Below, in pieces: positions 29,375 to 40,473 of a stretch of 64,000 nt of DNA. Under the pieces are notes generated by a model, which saw only the letters and a program-made list of their open reading frames with translations, was not told the DNA's origin and searched no databases. This DNA comes from Chaenocephalus aceratus (Eukaryota; Chordata; Actinopteri; Perciformes; Channichthyidae). Position 1 is the stretch's first letter, and every line of letters starts with the position of its first letter. The stretch covers positions 3,606,001 to 3,670,000 of the forward strand of contig CM043793.1 in NCBI GenBank assembly GCA_023974075.1, read 5' to 3'. Position numbers and translations under genes: made by a program.

Positions 29375-30193
29375 CGGGTCCCGGCCTGATATGGCGCAGG
29401 ATTCCGGTTATGCGGCTGCCGCTGTCGATGAGCCCCAGACCCAGTGAAGCGGGCACAGATCTGGTGTGAGTCTGGGCCTGACACTTTCAACCCGCAACCG
29501 CAGCGCCGAGCCTCCGAATTCCTGACTCCTCTGGTGTGAGGGAGAGAGGCGTCCATCTCGTTCGCCGTGAGGCGTGGAGAGGGCCCGCTCGTAACAGGTA
29601 CGCCGAGAAAAAAAAGTGTTACCGATCTGTCTATAATCCGGGGGGAAAAGGACAGCGTGGGTCTTTTTTCTCAAAGGATATTACCTGGTGTGGTAATATT
29701 CCTGTAATCTTTTTCTCCTCCGTGAGAAGAGAAAAGAAAAAACGTCCTCGCTACCGTGGTGTCGGCAGTGAGGGAAAAAACACAAGCTGGCAACGGGTGT
29801 GTTGCTAGCTTGAGAATCAGAACCTTACCTTAATTCCAGAGGAAGAACGGCGAGGTTGATTATAATACTAACTGGTGTGTTAGTACTATACTCTTCTGCG
29901 AGGCAGAATAGGGTAGCCGACTAACGCCCGTCGACCGAAATTAGCTTTTGGTTCAGTCTGTGGACTGTTAAGCTAGCCCGGCTACCATTAGAGATGTGCT
30001 CTGAAGCGAGAAGAGGTGTTTGAATGACGCATGCGTCGTGGCGCAGGCTACTTATAGGGGGTGATTTCCCCTGACGTTGACGTCAAGATCACCAGCCAAT
30101 CAGGATTGGCGTAATGAGATTGATGCTTCTGTTTGCTCCGCGATGAGGCGCATCCCATAGTGAGACATCGAACGGAGTGTTATGAATGAGAAC
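29375..30193 (-). repeat. DIRS copy 2 5' region and right inverted terminal repeat
   Basis: 29375-29990 is leader sequence without a clear gene and with several inverted GTGTGGTAATATTCC/TTAGTACTATACT-like pieces. 30003-30193 is the right inverted terminal repeat, matching the left one in reverse complement. Confidence 0.65.
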
Positions 30194-30534
30194 TCGTGTA
30201 GTACTGAACACGTAACATGAACGTGCCGGGCGGCGCGGTCCCGTGGGTTAGATGCGCGTTCATAATGCAGAGGGAAATAACTCTCAGAATAACGTTATTA
30301 GCACATTTTTACAACTTAAGGAACGAATGTTTTTAATAAGGGCTATACTAGTTTTCATACTGGGTTGTTTATTTAGTTTAAAAAAAATTATCCAACGAGT
30401 TACAGACCACTCTTTCCCCATGTAAGTCAATGGGAAAAAGTGTTTCCGGGCCCAGCAACCTAAAGGAAGTGTAGTACCGCCGTTTGACCAGCACGAATAT
30501 TCTCATCAGACTCCGGCGCACTTCCTGGGGGCTT
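30194..30534. other. Intergenic flank
   Basis: No gene or repeat end recognised. Confidence 0.4.
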
Positions 30535-30690
30535 GAGTATACCCCCCAGGTTAGCCGCACAGCATAAGTTACCATGGAGATCTAGCTCGCTAAAAAGAGA
30601 ACCAGCTTCGTAGGACCGGAAACCCCGAGTTTTCCCTGAAGTTAGCCGCTAAGCGAAAATCCTGCTTCGTAGTATACCCCCCAGGAGTCT
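30535..30690. repeat. Foldback MITE related to palindrome unit C
   Basis: Begins GAGTATACCCCCCAGGTTAG and ends CTTCGTAGTATACCCCCCAG; interior GAGATCTAGCTCGCTAAAAA matches 6355-6460 and, inverted, 5275-5400. This is a free-standing copy of the C unit found twice inside the hAT element. Confidence 0.7.
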
Positions 30691-31249
30691 ACCTTTAGCA
30701 CCCCGTTATATACACTTGACTGTTTTGGTGTTGAATTCAATAAAAACAACTCAGACATGTTCAATCAGCCTGTGTTCTGTGACATACTTTAGCCTCAGTG
30801 ATATTGGGTTAACATAATAGTAAATCCCTTAAAGGTTGTAATATAATATAGGCCTACAATATAATAATTGTAATAACAAACATACGTAATTCCTCCTCCA
30901 TCACACAAACATTAACAGCCTCGGACAGTCCTTTGTGCCTGTTGCTATCAGGCTGCACAACAAGGGGTCAATAATGTGAAACAATTACTGGACATAAATT
31001 CACACTGTTTCCACACACCCATGTTAATATATCTAATATGTATATATGACCCAATTTGTATATATATATATATCCATTTTCATTTTAATTAATTTCTTAC
31101 TTCATATAACCCAATATGTATATATGCTCATTTTAATTTTCTTTGAATTATTTCATCGTTTCTCATTATTATTATTTTATTTTTTTAATCTTTGATCTTA
31201 TTTTTGATTGTATTAATGTGTGTGAATCTGTGCTATCCTGTTTTTCACC

Positions 31250-31250
31250 C

Positions 31251-31298
<48 letters not shown>

Positions 31299-31334
31299 GA
31301 ACTACTGAATTTCCCCACGGGGATCAATAAAGGT
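31250..31334 (+). repeat. (TTG)n microsatellite and LINE/SINE-type 3' tail
   Basis: About 16 TTG units are followed by GAATTTCCCCACGGGGATCA and ATAAAGG. The stem GAATTTCCCC/GGGGAT with AATAAA is a widespread 3' tail of fish LINE/SINE elements. Confidence 0.7.
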
Positions 31335-31959
31335 CCATTTTATCTTATCTTAAAGCAAGAAAGTGTTTGACCAGAGGGTGGCGCCAGAGGGAAGGCTGAG
31401 AGATCAAATGGTTTATCTTGTGTAAAGGGAACTAAAACTAAAAAGTGTCATCCTATTGAAGTTTGCAGCATTTCAGGAATTCAGGTATTATCCATCTTCT
31501 CGTTCACTATGAAAATACATTTCTTATTATTCACAATCTGACTGTATAAAAGGGATCTCAACTTGCATACAAACATACTCACAGGAAACCCCTGAAACAG
31601 GTGATGATACAAATATCTAAAATTAAGAATTCATGCAAATTAATCTCTGGTTGTTTCCGGAGAAACCAGAAATAACAGCTGGCCCTACAGTCACATCTTA
31701 CTTTAAAAGAAGGTAAATATGTTCCAAAGTCTGCTAAATAACTATAAGCGTCTAACAAGTGTCATGTAATGTATATAATATGCTGTAATGGTATCATGCA
31801 GTACAGTAGTACTAAACTACACAGTATTTCAAGTTTCTAAATGTGGTCCATATTAACAAACTACAATACTAAAATGCTCTTGTGAATAAAAACAGGATAA
31901 GATAATAACCATATTAGTAAAATACTGTGAACAAATCCATTCGGCATAACGATTATTTT

Positions 31960-32170
31960 TACTTTTGATACTTTAATATCATTTAACAGATAATACTTCT
32001 GTTATTTATATTATTCTGAAAAGGGCCATTGTGCAGAATGAATACTTGTACTGGACATTTTGATAGTAATACTTCTGTGAGACATTTTGTAATCGTTACT
32101 TGTAATGGAGTATTTAAGACTATAGTATTTGTACTTTTACTTGAGTAAAGGATCTGAATCTTCCAACACT
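31960..32170. repeat. hAT-like MITE fragment
   Basis: Runs of TTTTACTTGAGTAAAGGATC and ...TCTTCCAACACTGC resemble the right end of the common fish hAT MITEs with AAGTACTTAAGT-like interiors (compare 58361 and 59079). The left end is not defined. Confidence 0.35.
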
Positions 32171-35056
32171 GCATCTAAGAAATGCTCTTAAACTTACTGA
32201 AGAGTGAAACAAATACATATTTTAAAAGCAGAACAGGGTTTGTAAAAGAAGAGCTTAAAGTAACTTTTAGCAGAGCCTGCAGTGAAGTGTTGTAAACTAA
32301 AATCCTGTCTTTACTGTTCTCCCTCGCACTGAATCAGCCAATGGCAGGCCTCCACCAATGACATCATGGCTGCTCAGCTGCATGCACACCATGCATGATT
32401 GGCAGCCATCATTCACCGTCACCAATGTTAAATAGAAAGTCTGGCAAAACTAACTCACTAAAATGCATGTTGTTAATGTAAACATTAGTTATTCTATATA
32501 TGGTGATATAGGCAACATTTGGGGTAGTATTAATGATTATAAAGAGAGGGCAGAAAGGGATAATAGCTTCTTGGACATTCATAGAGAGACAATCTTTTAA
32601 AATGTTTAATGAACTCAAAGTATAGAGTATTACCTAGAAACAGGAAGTTGTTCAGATATCTACAACTGAGACATTTCTATGACACAGAAATAAAAAAAGG
32701 AATCTCAATATTCCTGTGACCTTCTGATCACCCTCAAAAATGGTCTCTGAACTGCACAGGAATTGATAAAAAAATGTATGGAAGAAGTAGAGTGAAACGA
32801 AATGTGAAGTTGACTCAAACATTGAAGTCTCTGTTTCCCCTTTCCCACCAAAGTCCAGTTCCCGTTTAGGCTCTGTGCTCTTCTGTTTCCGAACCAGTTC
32901 TTCTTTTAGCCCCACATGTGTTTCCACCGCTCAGAGCCCGACTGGTGCTGCGTCACGACATCACCGTTTACATCGGTGATTTTCTGCCCAACACCTGTCA
33001 CAACAACAACAATAGGGGACTGTGTTGGGTCGATGATCGTGTTGCTTTTAATCATAAAAAAACAGATTAAATTAAAGAACAACATTTCCAAAGTTATACT
33101 CTTTCCCAGAGTGCATTGCTTCATTGTTTATTAATGTGGTTCAGCTGCATTTACCAACCGCTGCAGTGCTGCTCGTCCACCAGTTTAGTTTACCGTAACT
33201 AACGACAGCGGCCGCTGGAAAGTATTCACTGTCTGACTGTCACACAAGCAGCTGATAAATATCCCCCTTCTCCATAAGTGAATGTGTTTCAGTCTGAATT
33301 GACGCTGTTTGGCCTCATAATGCCGCTATTAAACCTCCTCTCGGATTAGATGGGTGATGTTAGCAGCTCATCTTGACTACTGTTCATATAAGCCGTTTTC
33401 TAAAGACATATTTTACCGGCGTATTTTTCACATGCCATCCACAATGATTTTAGTTGTGATAGTTGGACATGGCAGCCTGTGTAGCACATGTATTGATTCC
33501 AACCGATAGCTGATAAAAAACAAACAGGAAAACGTACGCCTGCTCTTTACAATGGTCAATAACATTGTCAATAGGACCTGCTCTTCAGTTGATACATAAA
33601 GCCTCAGTGGTTGGATATTGTATAATACACATATACCATGGAGTGACCTACTGTACAGGACCGAAGCAGAGATGTGTGAACAATGCTGGGAACATGGACT
33701 GTATATAAGGAAAAAGGAAAGGCTGTACATTTGGAGATGTGTTCTCAACTGTTGTTGTTTTTCTCTTCAGTTGTTCTCTATTTGTGTGTTATCTATTTGT
33801 TGTTCTAAAACAGTTTGAAAGTTAAAAGAGCACAAAGAGCTCCAGAGCATGGTAGTTGCGCGTGTGTGTCCGTGCTGGAGACACGTCAGCTGGGCTCCTA
33901 CACCATGGTCGTCATGGTGAGGGTTCGTTCAGTCATGTTCCACTGCATAACATCAAGGTGTTTACCCAGGAATTCACAGCTACAGATCATTAGCTGCTCT
34001 TGCCTTTGTTTGCATTAGAGTCTATGATGGCCCTGCCTTATGCAAGCAGGTGTTGTTGCTATGGCCGACCCTCATTGATTTAAGTGTTGGGCTTTGAAAA
34101 TAAAAAAATACTTATCAATAACAGATCTAAAAAAAACTGCAGCCTCCACCATGACAAGCAGGTGAGTCATCATCTATCCCTCTACATTTTGCTGCTCTGC
34201 ATTGAACATATGTGTCGGCTAGGACAGCCCAGCCATGTCCAACGTTAGCATCACTGGGTGAAGCTCCTGTTGAGCAGCTTCTTAACGACCGCCTTTGATT
34301 AGAATATGGATAAGGTTTCCCCGAGGTTTCCAACTGTCCTTCCTCTGCTGAGGATGTGTTGGTCAGAATCAGGTGTTGCACCTACCCACAATGTTCTTGG
34401 TTTGGGGCCCACTGCTTGGCTTTCTTTCTTGAGGCGCCTGACAGTTTTCCAGGACTTCTATGCTGCTTCCAAGACCAATATATCTACAGCTTGACGGCCT
34501 CCCCCACCACCCGAATCTAGCAACTAAAGCGCCGCCATGACAATCTGGACTCAACTCAAAGCAGAGTTTCAACCATCGATTATAAAGGGAACAGTAGAAG
34601 CATTGGAGGCCAGGCCCGATTCATTCCTTTGTAAGTTGGTCAGTGGCGCAGGAAGCCAAAATAATACCAAACAAAATACCTGAATCATCCCTAGATCTTG
34701 CAAGATGCACACTTGTGTCCAGTGGCGTAGCGGAGGCCCCCGCACCCCCCGCGGTGCGGGGGAGCCCCAGAGCTTAGGGGGCCCCGCCCCGCCCCCACTC
34801 TTAGATTTCGTAATGCGGGAACAGGGCGCAGAGGGCGGGCCCCCCCCCCCCCCCCTCCCTGCTATGTTGCTACGTCATGTGTACGCTGCCTGTAGTAGTA
34901 CAACAGTGTATCATTATAATTATTTGCTCACCTGCGATAGGGCTAGCCGGCTGATAACTAATGTTCATTGGCAGGCTGGGCAGCGTTCAAAACAAAGCGG
35001 GAAGCATTGCTCATATAAATAACGTTCATTAGTTGCGTTGCCGGTAAACATGAAAA

Positions 35057-35551
35057 ATGAAGCGCCACTACCCAAGCGGTGCTCAGAATGAGAGCGAAAG
35101 CCGAACAGGAGAGGGCAAAACTAAAATAACGTCATTGTTCCGGCAGGCAGCAAAGGTAGACGTAGACTCTAACGTTAATGCAGATAGACCGCTAGCAACC
35201 CCCCCCCCCGGCCCCCGGCTGTCAGCTCCGAGTCCAGGCAGACAGCCCAGCAGCCCCGTTACAGCCGAGCCAGCTAGTCGTGTCTCGCGCTTCGAGACAG
35301 GTTAGACATTAGAATAATAGAAAGTTTTATTCGCCATAACCAGTAAGAGTATGCTACAGGTTACATTGGAATTGGAATCTAATCCGTTCCTTTTTGCAGG
35401 TCAGCAAGAAGTCAGCTGTGCCCCCTCCGAGGCCAGTTCAGACATAGGCATAGCCAAGGCTGCCCAGCCAGCTAGCCGTGCCCCCACAGACCCCAGCAGC
35501 CCCGTTACAGCCGAGCCAGCTAGTCGTGCCTCACGCTTCGAGACAGGTTAG
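35057..35551 (+). pseudogene. hAT transposase N-terminal pieces, duplicated
   Basis: MKRHYPSGAQNESESRTGEG from 35057 resembles the N-terminus of ZMYM/TTF-type hAT transposases. The peptide SSPVTAEPASR(V/A)SRFETG follows at about 35255-35302 and again at 35500-35548, in each case ending at a G|GT-like site. The region looks like a duplicated exon of a disordered N-terminal tail. No zinc finger is seen. Confidence 0.5.
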
Positions 35552-35732
35552 AATAATAGAAAGTTTTATTCGCCAATCGCCATAAAGAGGAACGTGCCGA
35601 GGCGACTGGCTTGAAAAAGGTCATGGAGAGCTTTGAGTTTGTTGTAATGACTGTAATACAGGGCAAGGTCCTTGAAACAGTCAACATTGTGTCCCAAGCT
35701 CTCCAGCGCAAAGACGTGGACCTCTTACAGAG

Positions 35733-36494
35733 GTGACAACAATGCTTGGTAACGCAACCGATACACTTGCCCAACTCCGAGGAGAGTTTGATGGCTTAAA
35801 AGCGCACGCGCAAGACCTGGCATCCTCATGGGGTGTCCACAGTCTCTTCAAAGACAGACGCGCAAGGCGCACAAAGAGGCACTTTTCAGAGCTTTGCGAG
35901 GACCAGCGGCTCCAAGACCCAGGGGAGCATTTTAGAGTGGCGGTATTTTACGCAAATATCGATATTGTCGTTGCCCAACTCAAAAATCGATTTGTTGGAA
36001 TGAGCGAAGTTGCACAGCGATTTTCTTTTCTGCTTCCCCGCGAACTTTTGCGCACAACAGACAAGGATCTGTCTGAGTCCGCAAGTGCTTTATCAGGCCA
36101 GTATAAAGACGACCTGTCAGCCGAGTTTCCTTTCCAGATCCTGTCCCTCCGTAATGCTCTTAGGCCTACTATAAAGAAAATTGAGCGTGGAACAATCAAA
36201 GACCTTGCACAAACTCTGCTCATTGAAAATCAGTCCATTTTGCCAAGTATCCCCGATGTTGCCACAGCACTGAAATTGTTTTTAACTATACCCGTGACTG
36301 TTGCCAGTGCTGAGAGATCTTTCTCAAAACTTAAATTAATAAAGACATATTTGAGGAGCACAATGTCGCAAGAGAGACTGTCTGGGTTAGCAGTCCTTAG
36401 TATTGAGAGCCGACGCGCGCGCAGTATAGATTTAAAGACTGTTATACAGGACTTTGCGCAGAAGAATGCCAGGAGACGCGCTCGTATAAAATAA
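35733..36494 (+). pseudogene. hAT transposase C-terminal part with hATC domain
   Basis: The 253-residue frame includes HSLFKDRRARRTKRHF and FRVAVFYANIDIVVAQLKNR in its first half, and near the end the hATC dimerisation signature FLTIPVTVASAERSFSKLKL followed by YLRSTMSQERLSGLAVLSIE. It ends at TAA, then a 500-bp 3' region. This class resembles the ZMYM1/TTF hAT transposases common in fish. The upstream RNase H-like core with the first catalytic Asp is missing, so the product could at best dimerise. Confidence 0.8.
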
Positions 36495-37102
36495 TAGGCC
36501 TACAAAGCAGCTCCTGATTGCATCCTCTATGTAGCATAGGATGTGTTTTATTTGTTTGTTTTTTGTAGGCTACTTTTCTTTTATACAGAATGTTATATAT
36601 ATATGTGAACCGTTCCGTTGTGTGAACTCCAATGATGATAGGCTATAACGTTCTACAATATACCTTCATGTTACAAAAAATACACAGCCACTTGTTTGTA
36701 TTTGTCAATGATGTTTAAATCAGATGTATATTATTATACAGTTCCTACTGACCTTACTGTTTAAATCAGATGTATATTATACAGAAAGTTCCTACTGACC
36801 CTATACTGTTTAAATCAGATGTATCTTTATACAGAAAGTTCCTACTGACCTATAGGCCTACTGTTTACAAAAGATGCCTGAAAAAATAAACATTTAAAAA
36901 AGTGGCCGCGATGTCTATCCCATGTCACTCTATTATTGATTTAGGGGAGGGGGCGGGGCCCCATGGTCCGACCTGCGGGGGAGCCCCGAAATATTGCGCA
37001 ACGCCACTGCTTTTGTCCTGTCCGGTCTGGGCTCAGTCAGATGAATGGAGAGGAAAAATAACTCGATTTAAGTACATTTACATTAAAAATATATCTGCTG
37101 AT

Positions 37103-37497
37103 TGTTGGGGAAACATTTACCTAGGCCCACACCTTTGACCCAGTTTATCAGTTTGTACTGCCCTCACTGAGCACAGGCCTGCAACCTTGGCTGCTGTGCT
37201 CTCAGTGTGTTGTCTCCCTATTCCTGCCTGTTGGCGTCAGCTGATAGAGGTGTGATGGTTTTATCTTGTAATGCACAATGTTGATTCTTCTCTCAGAACT
37301 AGCTAAACACATGGGTCTGGGGTAGAGATCTTCAGATCAATGGTTGGCAGCCGCTGTGTCAACTCGTGGCACAGCACATGTCTTGAGAATTCTCCGGCCG
37401 AAGCTCCAAATAAACCATCATTGTTTGCCATCAAAGTTCCCGCTCTCCTCGTGTCTCTCTGAGTCCTGTCTCCATTGCTTCAGAAGTTTCCATCACA
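37103..37497 (+). mobile_element. Solo LTR, 395 bp
   Basis: Ends TGTTGGGGAAAC and GTTTCCATCACA (imperfect inverted repeats, TG...CA), 5-bp TSD CTGAT (37098-37102 and 37498-37502). A polyadenylation signal AATAAA lies at about 37409. No internal retroelement sequence adjoins, so it arose by LTR-LTR recombination. The family is not known. Confidence 0.8.
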
Positions 37498-37502
37498 CTG
37501 AT

Positions 37503-37819
37503 TTACAGACGTCTCTTCCCGTAAGTCAATAGAAAAAAGTTTTGGGTCAAAATGACGTCACAGACTATTGGAATCTTTTTTTCTAAATAACACACTGTTA
37601 TTTACTCAACAATAACACACAATTATCCTTGTTGTTATTTATTTGTTTAATTTTTTGCCGTCAGCCAGGAACTGAATTTCAAAATAAAGTCATTAATAAT
37701 AATATGTATGAAATTATTTTGGCTATTAACTAGGGTGCCGGGTCATGCTACAGTATGACTGTCTTTTCTATGTTTTTCCCTCGGTTTGGGGTTTAAAATA
37801 TAAAAACAGTAATAAGTAA
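37503..37819. other. Intergenic
   Basis: No gene or repeat boundary recognised. Confidence 0.4.
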
Positions 37820-38880
37820 TAATCAATCAATCAATCAATCAATCAATGTTTATTTATATAGCCCAATATCACAAATGTTACATTTGTCTCAGTGGTCTTC
37901 ACAGTGTGTACAGAATATCAGTATGACAATACGACACCCTCTGTCCTTAGACCCTCTGTCCTTAGACCCTCACATCGTACAAGGAAACACTTCTGGAGAA
38001 AACCCACAGTCTAAAGGGAAAAATGGGAGAAACCTCAGGGAGAGCAGCAGAGGAGGGATCCCTCTCCCAGGACGGACAGACGTGCAATAGATGCCGTGTG
38101 TAAATTGAAAAGATAATACATTTGCAACATAGGTAGTCCAAATGTTTGGAAATGCATGTGTGTATAATAGGAAGATGAATCCACGAGGATATCCATCCAG
38201 GACCGATGATCCAGGACCACAGCCACGACTCAAGATCCAGGGCTCGCGATCCAGGACACAGGACCGCAGGATCATCCATGACTCCGGATCCCGGCGTATA
38301 TAGACACCAAAAAGGCGAGAAGAATAATTTTAAATTCTATCCTGTGTTCTATAGGGAGCCAGTGTAAGGCAGCCAGAACAGGAGTAATGTGGTCCCTTTT
38401 CCTAACTCTGGTTAGTACACGAGCTGCAGCATTTTGAATCAGCTGAAGCCACTTGACTGACTTCTTGGCACTCCCTGATAATAAAGAGTTACAATAATCC
38501 AGCCTAGAAGTAACAAATGCATGGACTAGTTTCTCTGCATCGTTTTGAGGCAAGATATGCCTGATTTGTGCAATGTTACGTAGATGGAAGTAGGCGGTCC
38601 TTGAAATTGATTTTATGTGGGCGTTAAAGGATAAATCCTGATCAAATATAACACCAAGATTCCTTACAGTCTCACTGGAGGCCAAATTAATGCCATCCAT
38701 AGTTAGTATATCTTTAGATCATTTGTTTCGTAGATTCTTCGGGCCAAGTACAATAACTTCAGTTTTGGTCGTGTTTAACATCAAAGAGTTTAAGGTCATC
38801 CACGTTTTTAAGTCCTTGAGGCAATAAGTAAGTAATAAGTAATAATCCGGCGGCTGACCAAAACGCCAAAACGGCAGAGG
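37820..38880 (-). mobile_element. LINE (L2/Rex-like) 3' portion
   Basis: On minus: RT C-terminal fragments, 3' UTR with CACAGTGTGTACAGAATATC, and a (GATT)n tail (37822-37846). The 5' side breaks at 38880-38909 where a long-TIR element begins; sequence at 40066 onward (GGACTGCAGAGCGAC) may be its continuation. Confidence 0.75.
38272..38830 (-). pseudogene. LINE reverse transcriptase C-terminal fragment
   Basis: Two frames: LKDLKTWMTLNSLMLNTTKT and EVIVLGP (38922-38719), then VRNLGVIFDQDLSFNAHIKS, HAFVTSRLDYCNSLLSGSAK, QLIQNAAARVLTRVRKRDHI and VLAALHWLPIEHRI (38700-38272). This is the thumb and C-terminal region of L2/Rex1-type LINE RT. The catalytic YADD box, which would be upstream, is absent, and the fragment ends in frame-disrupted sequence. 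Confidence 0.85.
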
Positions 38881-38909
38881 TGCAAAGGAGGACAGGCTGA
38901 GGACTCCTT

Positions 38910-40064
38910 GGCCCTTTCTCATTTCATCAAATCCCCCTCCTCGACTCCTCGACTCCTCTGTCCTCCGGTAGTGACCCGGAAATGAATTTTAGCGCGCCAT
39001 GTTGAAGGACATCCCATTTCTCTAAATGCACGTCGAGGACCGAGCATCGAGCGTTGAGGAGGCTCTCTGGAGGAGCTATAACCGAGGATACACTGATGGG
39101 TCCTCCACGGTCCTCCACGGCTCCTTCGTGGATGCATTTCCGGGAACAGAGATGTTTCAAAGAGTCGTGACACACGGCCGGACTTATCTCAGCCAATGAC
39201 AGCTCTGCATGCATCCCCTGGATATTATTTTATTAACTGCTCTCATCGCGACGCAATGTTTCCAGAGAGAACAGCTGTGAGGTTCGTGCAGAAAGCAGAG
39301 CAGTGTGTATAATATATATCGCTCAGTATAACAGGCCTACTCTCTTTATTTGCTTTAGTTTAGTAGATATCTACAAACAAAGAGTCGATATTTCTCTAAA
39401 ACCATTCAGTGCTTCACAATAAAATACACAACGGCTGTAGCCTGTTTTAGGAGCTGTATGTGCGTGTGTGTGTGTGGTACAGTGTGTAGGTGTGTGTGGT
39501 ACAGTGTGTGCGTAGATGCAGCGGACAGACAGATCTCAGTTGGTTTGGTGTCCTCAGCTTACTTTTAATACTTGTAAATACAACTTTTGGCCCGTAATTT
39601 ATTTTCCTCATTGTAGCGACCAGAGGGGAGAGGGGGGGATATATCCAGTCTCTGATAGTGTTACGAGTTATGAGAGTGCTCTGTTTGATTCTGAAATTGT
39701 ATATATTTATATAAATATATACACATATATATGTGTGTGTGCGTGTCCGCATCTGTAGCCTGTTATTGTCTCATTATACCGCACTGTGAATGAATCAAAG
39801 TAAATATAGAAGTGGTCATGAACACATCTGTCCATCAGACAGAGGGCTGATGTGCCTCCTGTCATCATTAATGGACGTCTCTTTAAAATGACCGCTCAGA
39901 GGAGAGGAGTTCTCATTTCTCTAACCGCCTGCTGCTTCCCCTCCTCTCTCCTCGGTTACCCTCCTCTCTCCTCCGCTCGCATCTCCTGTGGGCGGGACTA
40001 AGTATCGAGGATAGGAGTCGAGGAGGGGAGTCGAGCAGGGGAGTTCGAGAAATGAGAAAGGGCC
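38910..40064. mobile_element. Non-autonomous element with GGCCCTTTCTCATTTC inverted ends
   Basis: Left end GGCCCTTTCTCATTTC (38910) and right end GAAATGAGAAAGGGCC (40064) are inverted, followed inward by CTCCTCGACTCC-type repeats on both sides. About 1.15 kb with no transposase. A clear TSD was not identified, so the superfamily is open. Confidence 0.65.
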
Positions 40065-40473
40065 CTGGACTGCAGAGCGACATGCCATGAGCACCAGGGG
40101 CAGATGATCGCCCCTGTAGGAGTCATATGTTAAAATGTATAGTTTGATATATTTGAATATTATAATCCTTTGATGTTAGTGCTATTATATCATTTATTTG
40201 AACCAGCCGTGTGAAATTGACGGCATAGACGACCGCAGCTGTTCGTGATTACGAAACGTTATAGCCGACGGGAGCTGCTGGTGATTGTGGTGTGTGAGAA
40301 GGAGAAAGAAGCACAGAGCAACATCGTTTTTTGACCTGAGAAAATATGTGTTTGTATTTGATACCTTTTTGTTTACGTAAAGAGCCAAACAAACTATCCT
40401 GAGACGTATCTTGTCCGAGTCAAACTTATTTGCTACCTGTGAATAGAATTTTGGATTACTGGAACTACAGTGA
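40065..40473. other. Unassigned stretch before the gypsy remnant
   Basis: No recognised gene. The long minus-strand frame of the gypsy integrase runs through 40194-40473, but those residues no longer resemble integrase. Confidence 0.4.

Larger units (their letters stand above)
24746..30193 (-). mobile_element. DIRS-like retrotransposon, copy 2 (complete ends)
   Basis: Left end AACTATAGGTTACTTACGTA (24746) and right end ATGAATGAGAAC (30193) bound the element; each carries AAC. Inverted terminal repeats: 24787-24965 matches the reverse complement of 30003-30170. The segment 24988-25088 is the reverse complement of the left end fused at GTT to the reverse complement of the right end, which is the DIRS internal complementary region. 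Gene order on minus: gag (29374 down), rearranged gag/spacer (29075-27300), RNase H (26845-26507), tyrosine recombinase (26204-25146). RT and the methyltransferase-like domain are mostly deleted. No TSD, as is known for DIRS. Confidence 0.9.
30691..34719. other. Intergenic stretch with small repeats
   Basis: No protein-coding region is supported; the short ORFs lack recognisable domains. It includes a (TTG)n run with a LINE/SINE tail (31250-31334) and a hAT-like MITE fragment (about 31960-32170). The sequence 34120-34580 is of higher GC and slightly repeat-like but was not identified. Confidence 0.45.
34720..37009 (+). mobile_element. hAT element with internally deleted transposase
   Basis: Ends CAGTGGCGTAGCGGAGG (34720) and GCAACGCCACTG (37009). 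Near-perfect 8-bp TSD: CTTGTGTC (34712-34719) and CTTTTGTC (37010-37017). GC-rich terminal parts, then N-terminal and C-terminal transposase pieces on plus. Two copies of a ~90-bp segment (about 35250-35340 and 35497-35585) indicate an internal duplication of 247 bp. The catalytic core and the TTF-type zinc finger are missing. Confidence 0.85.

Noticed and set aside
34127..34580. Short ORFs on both strands in a GC-richer patch
   Set aside because: No domain, no splice signals that fit, and no similarity to recognised families; left as unidentified.
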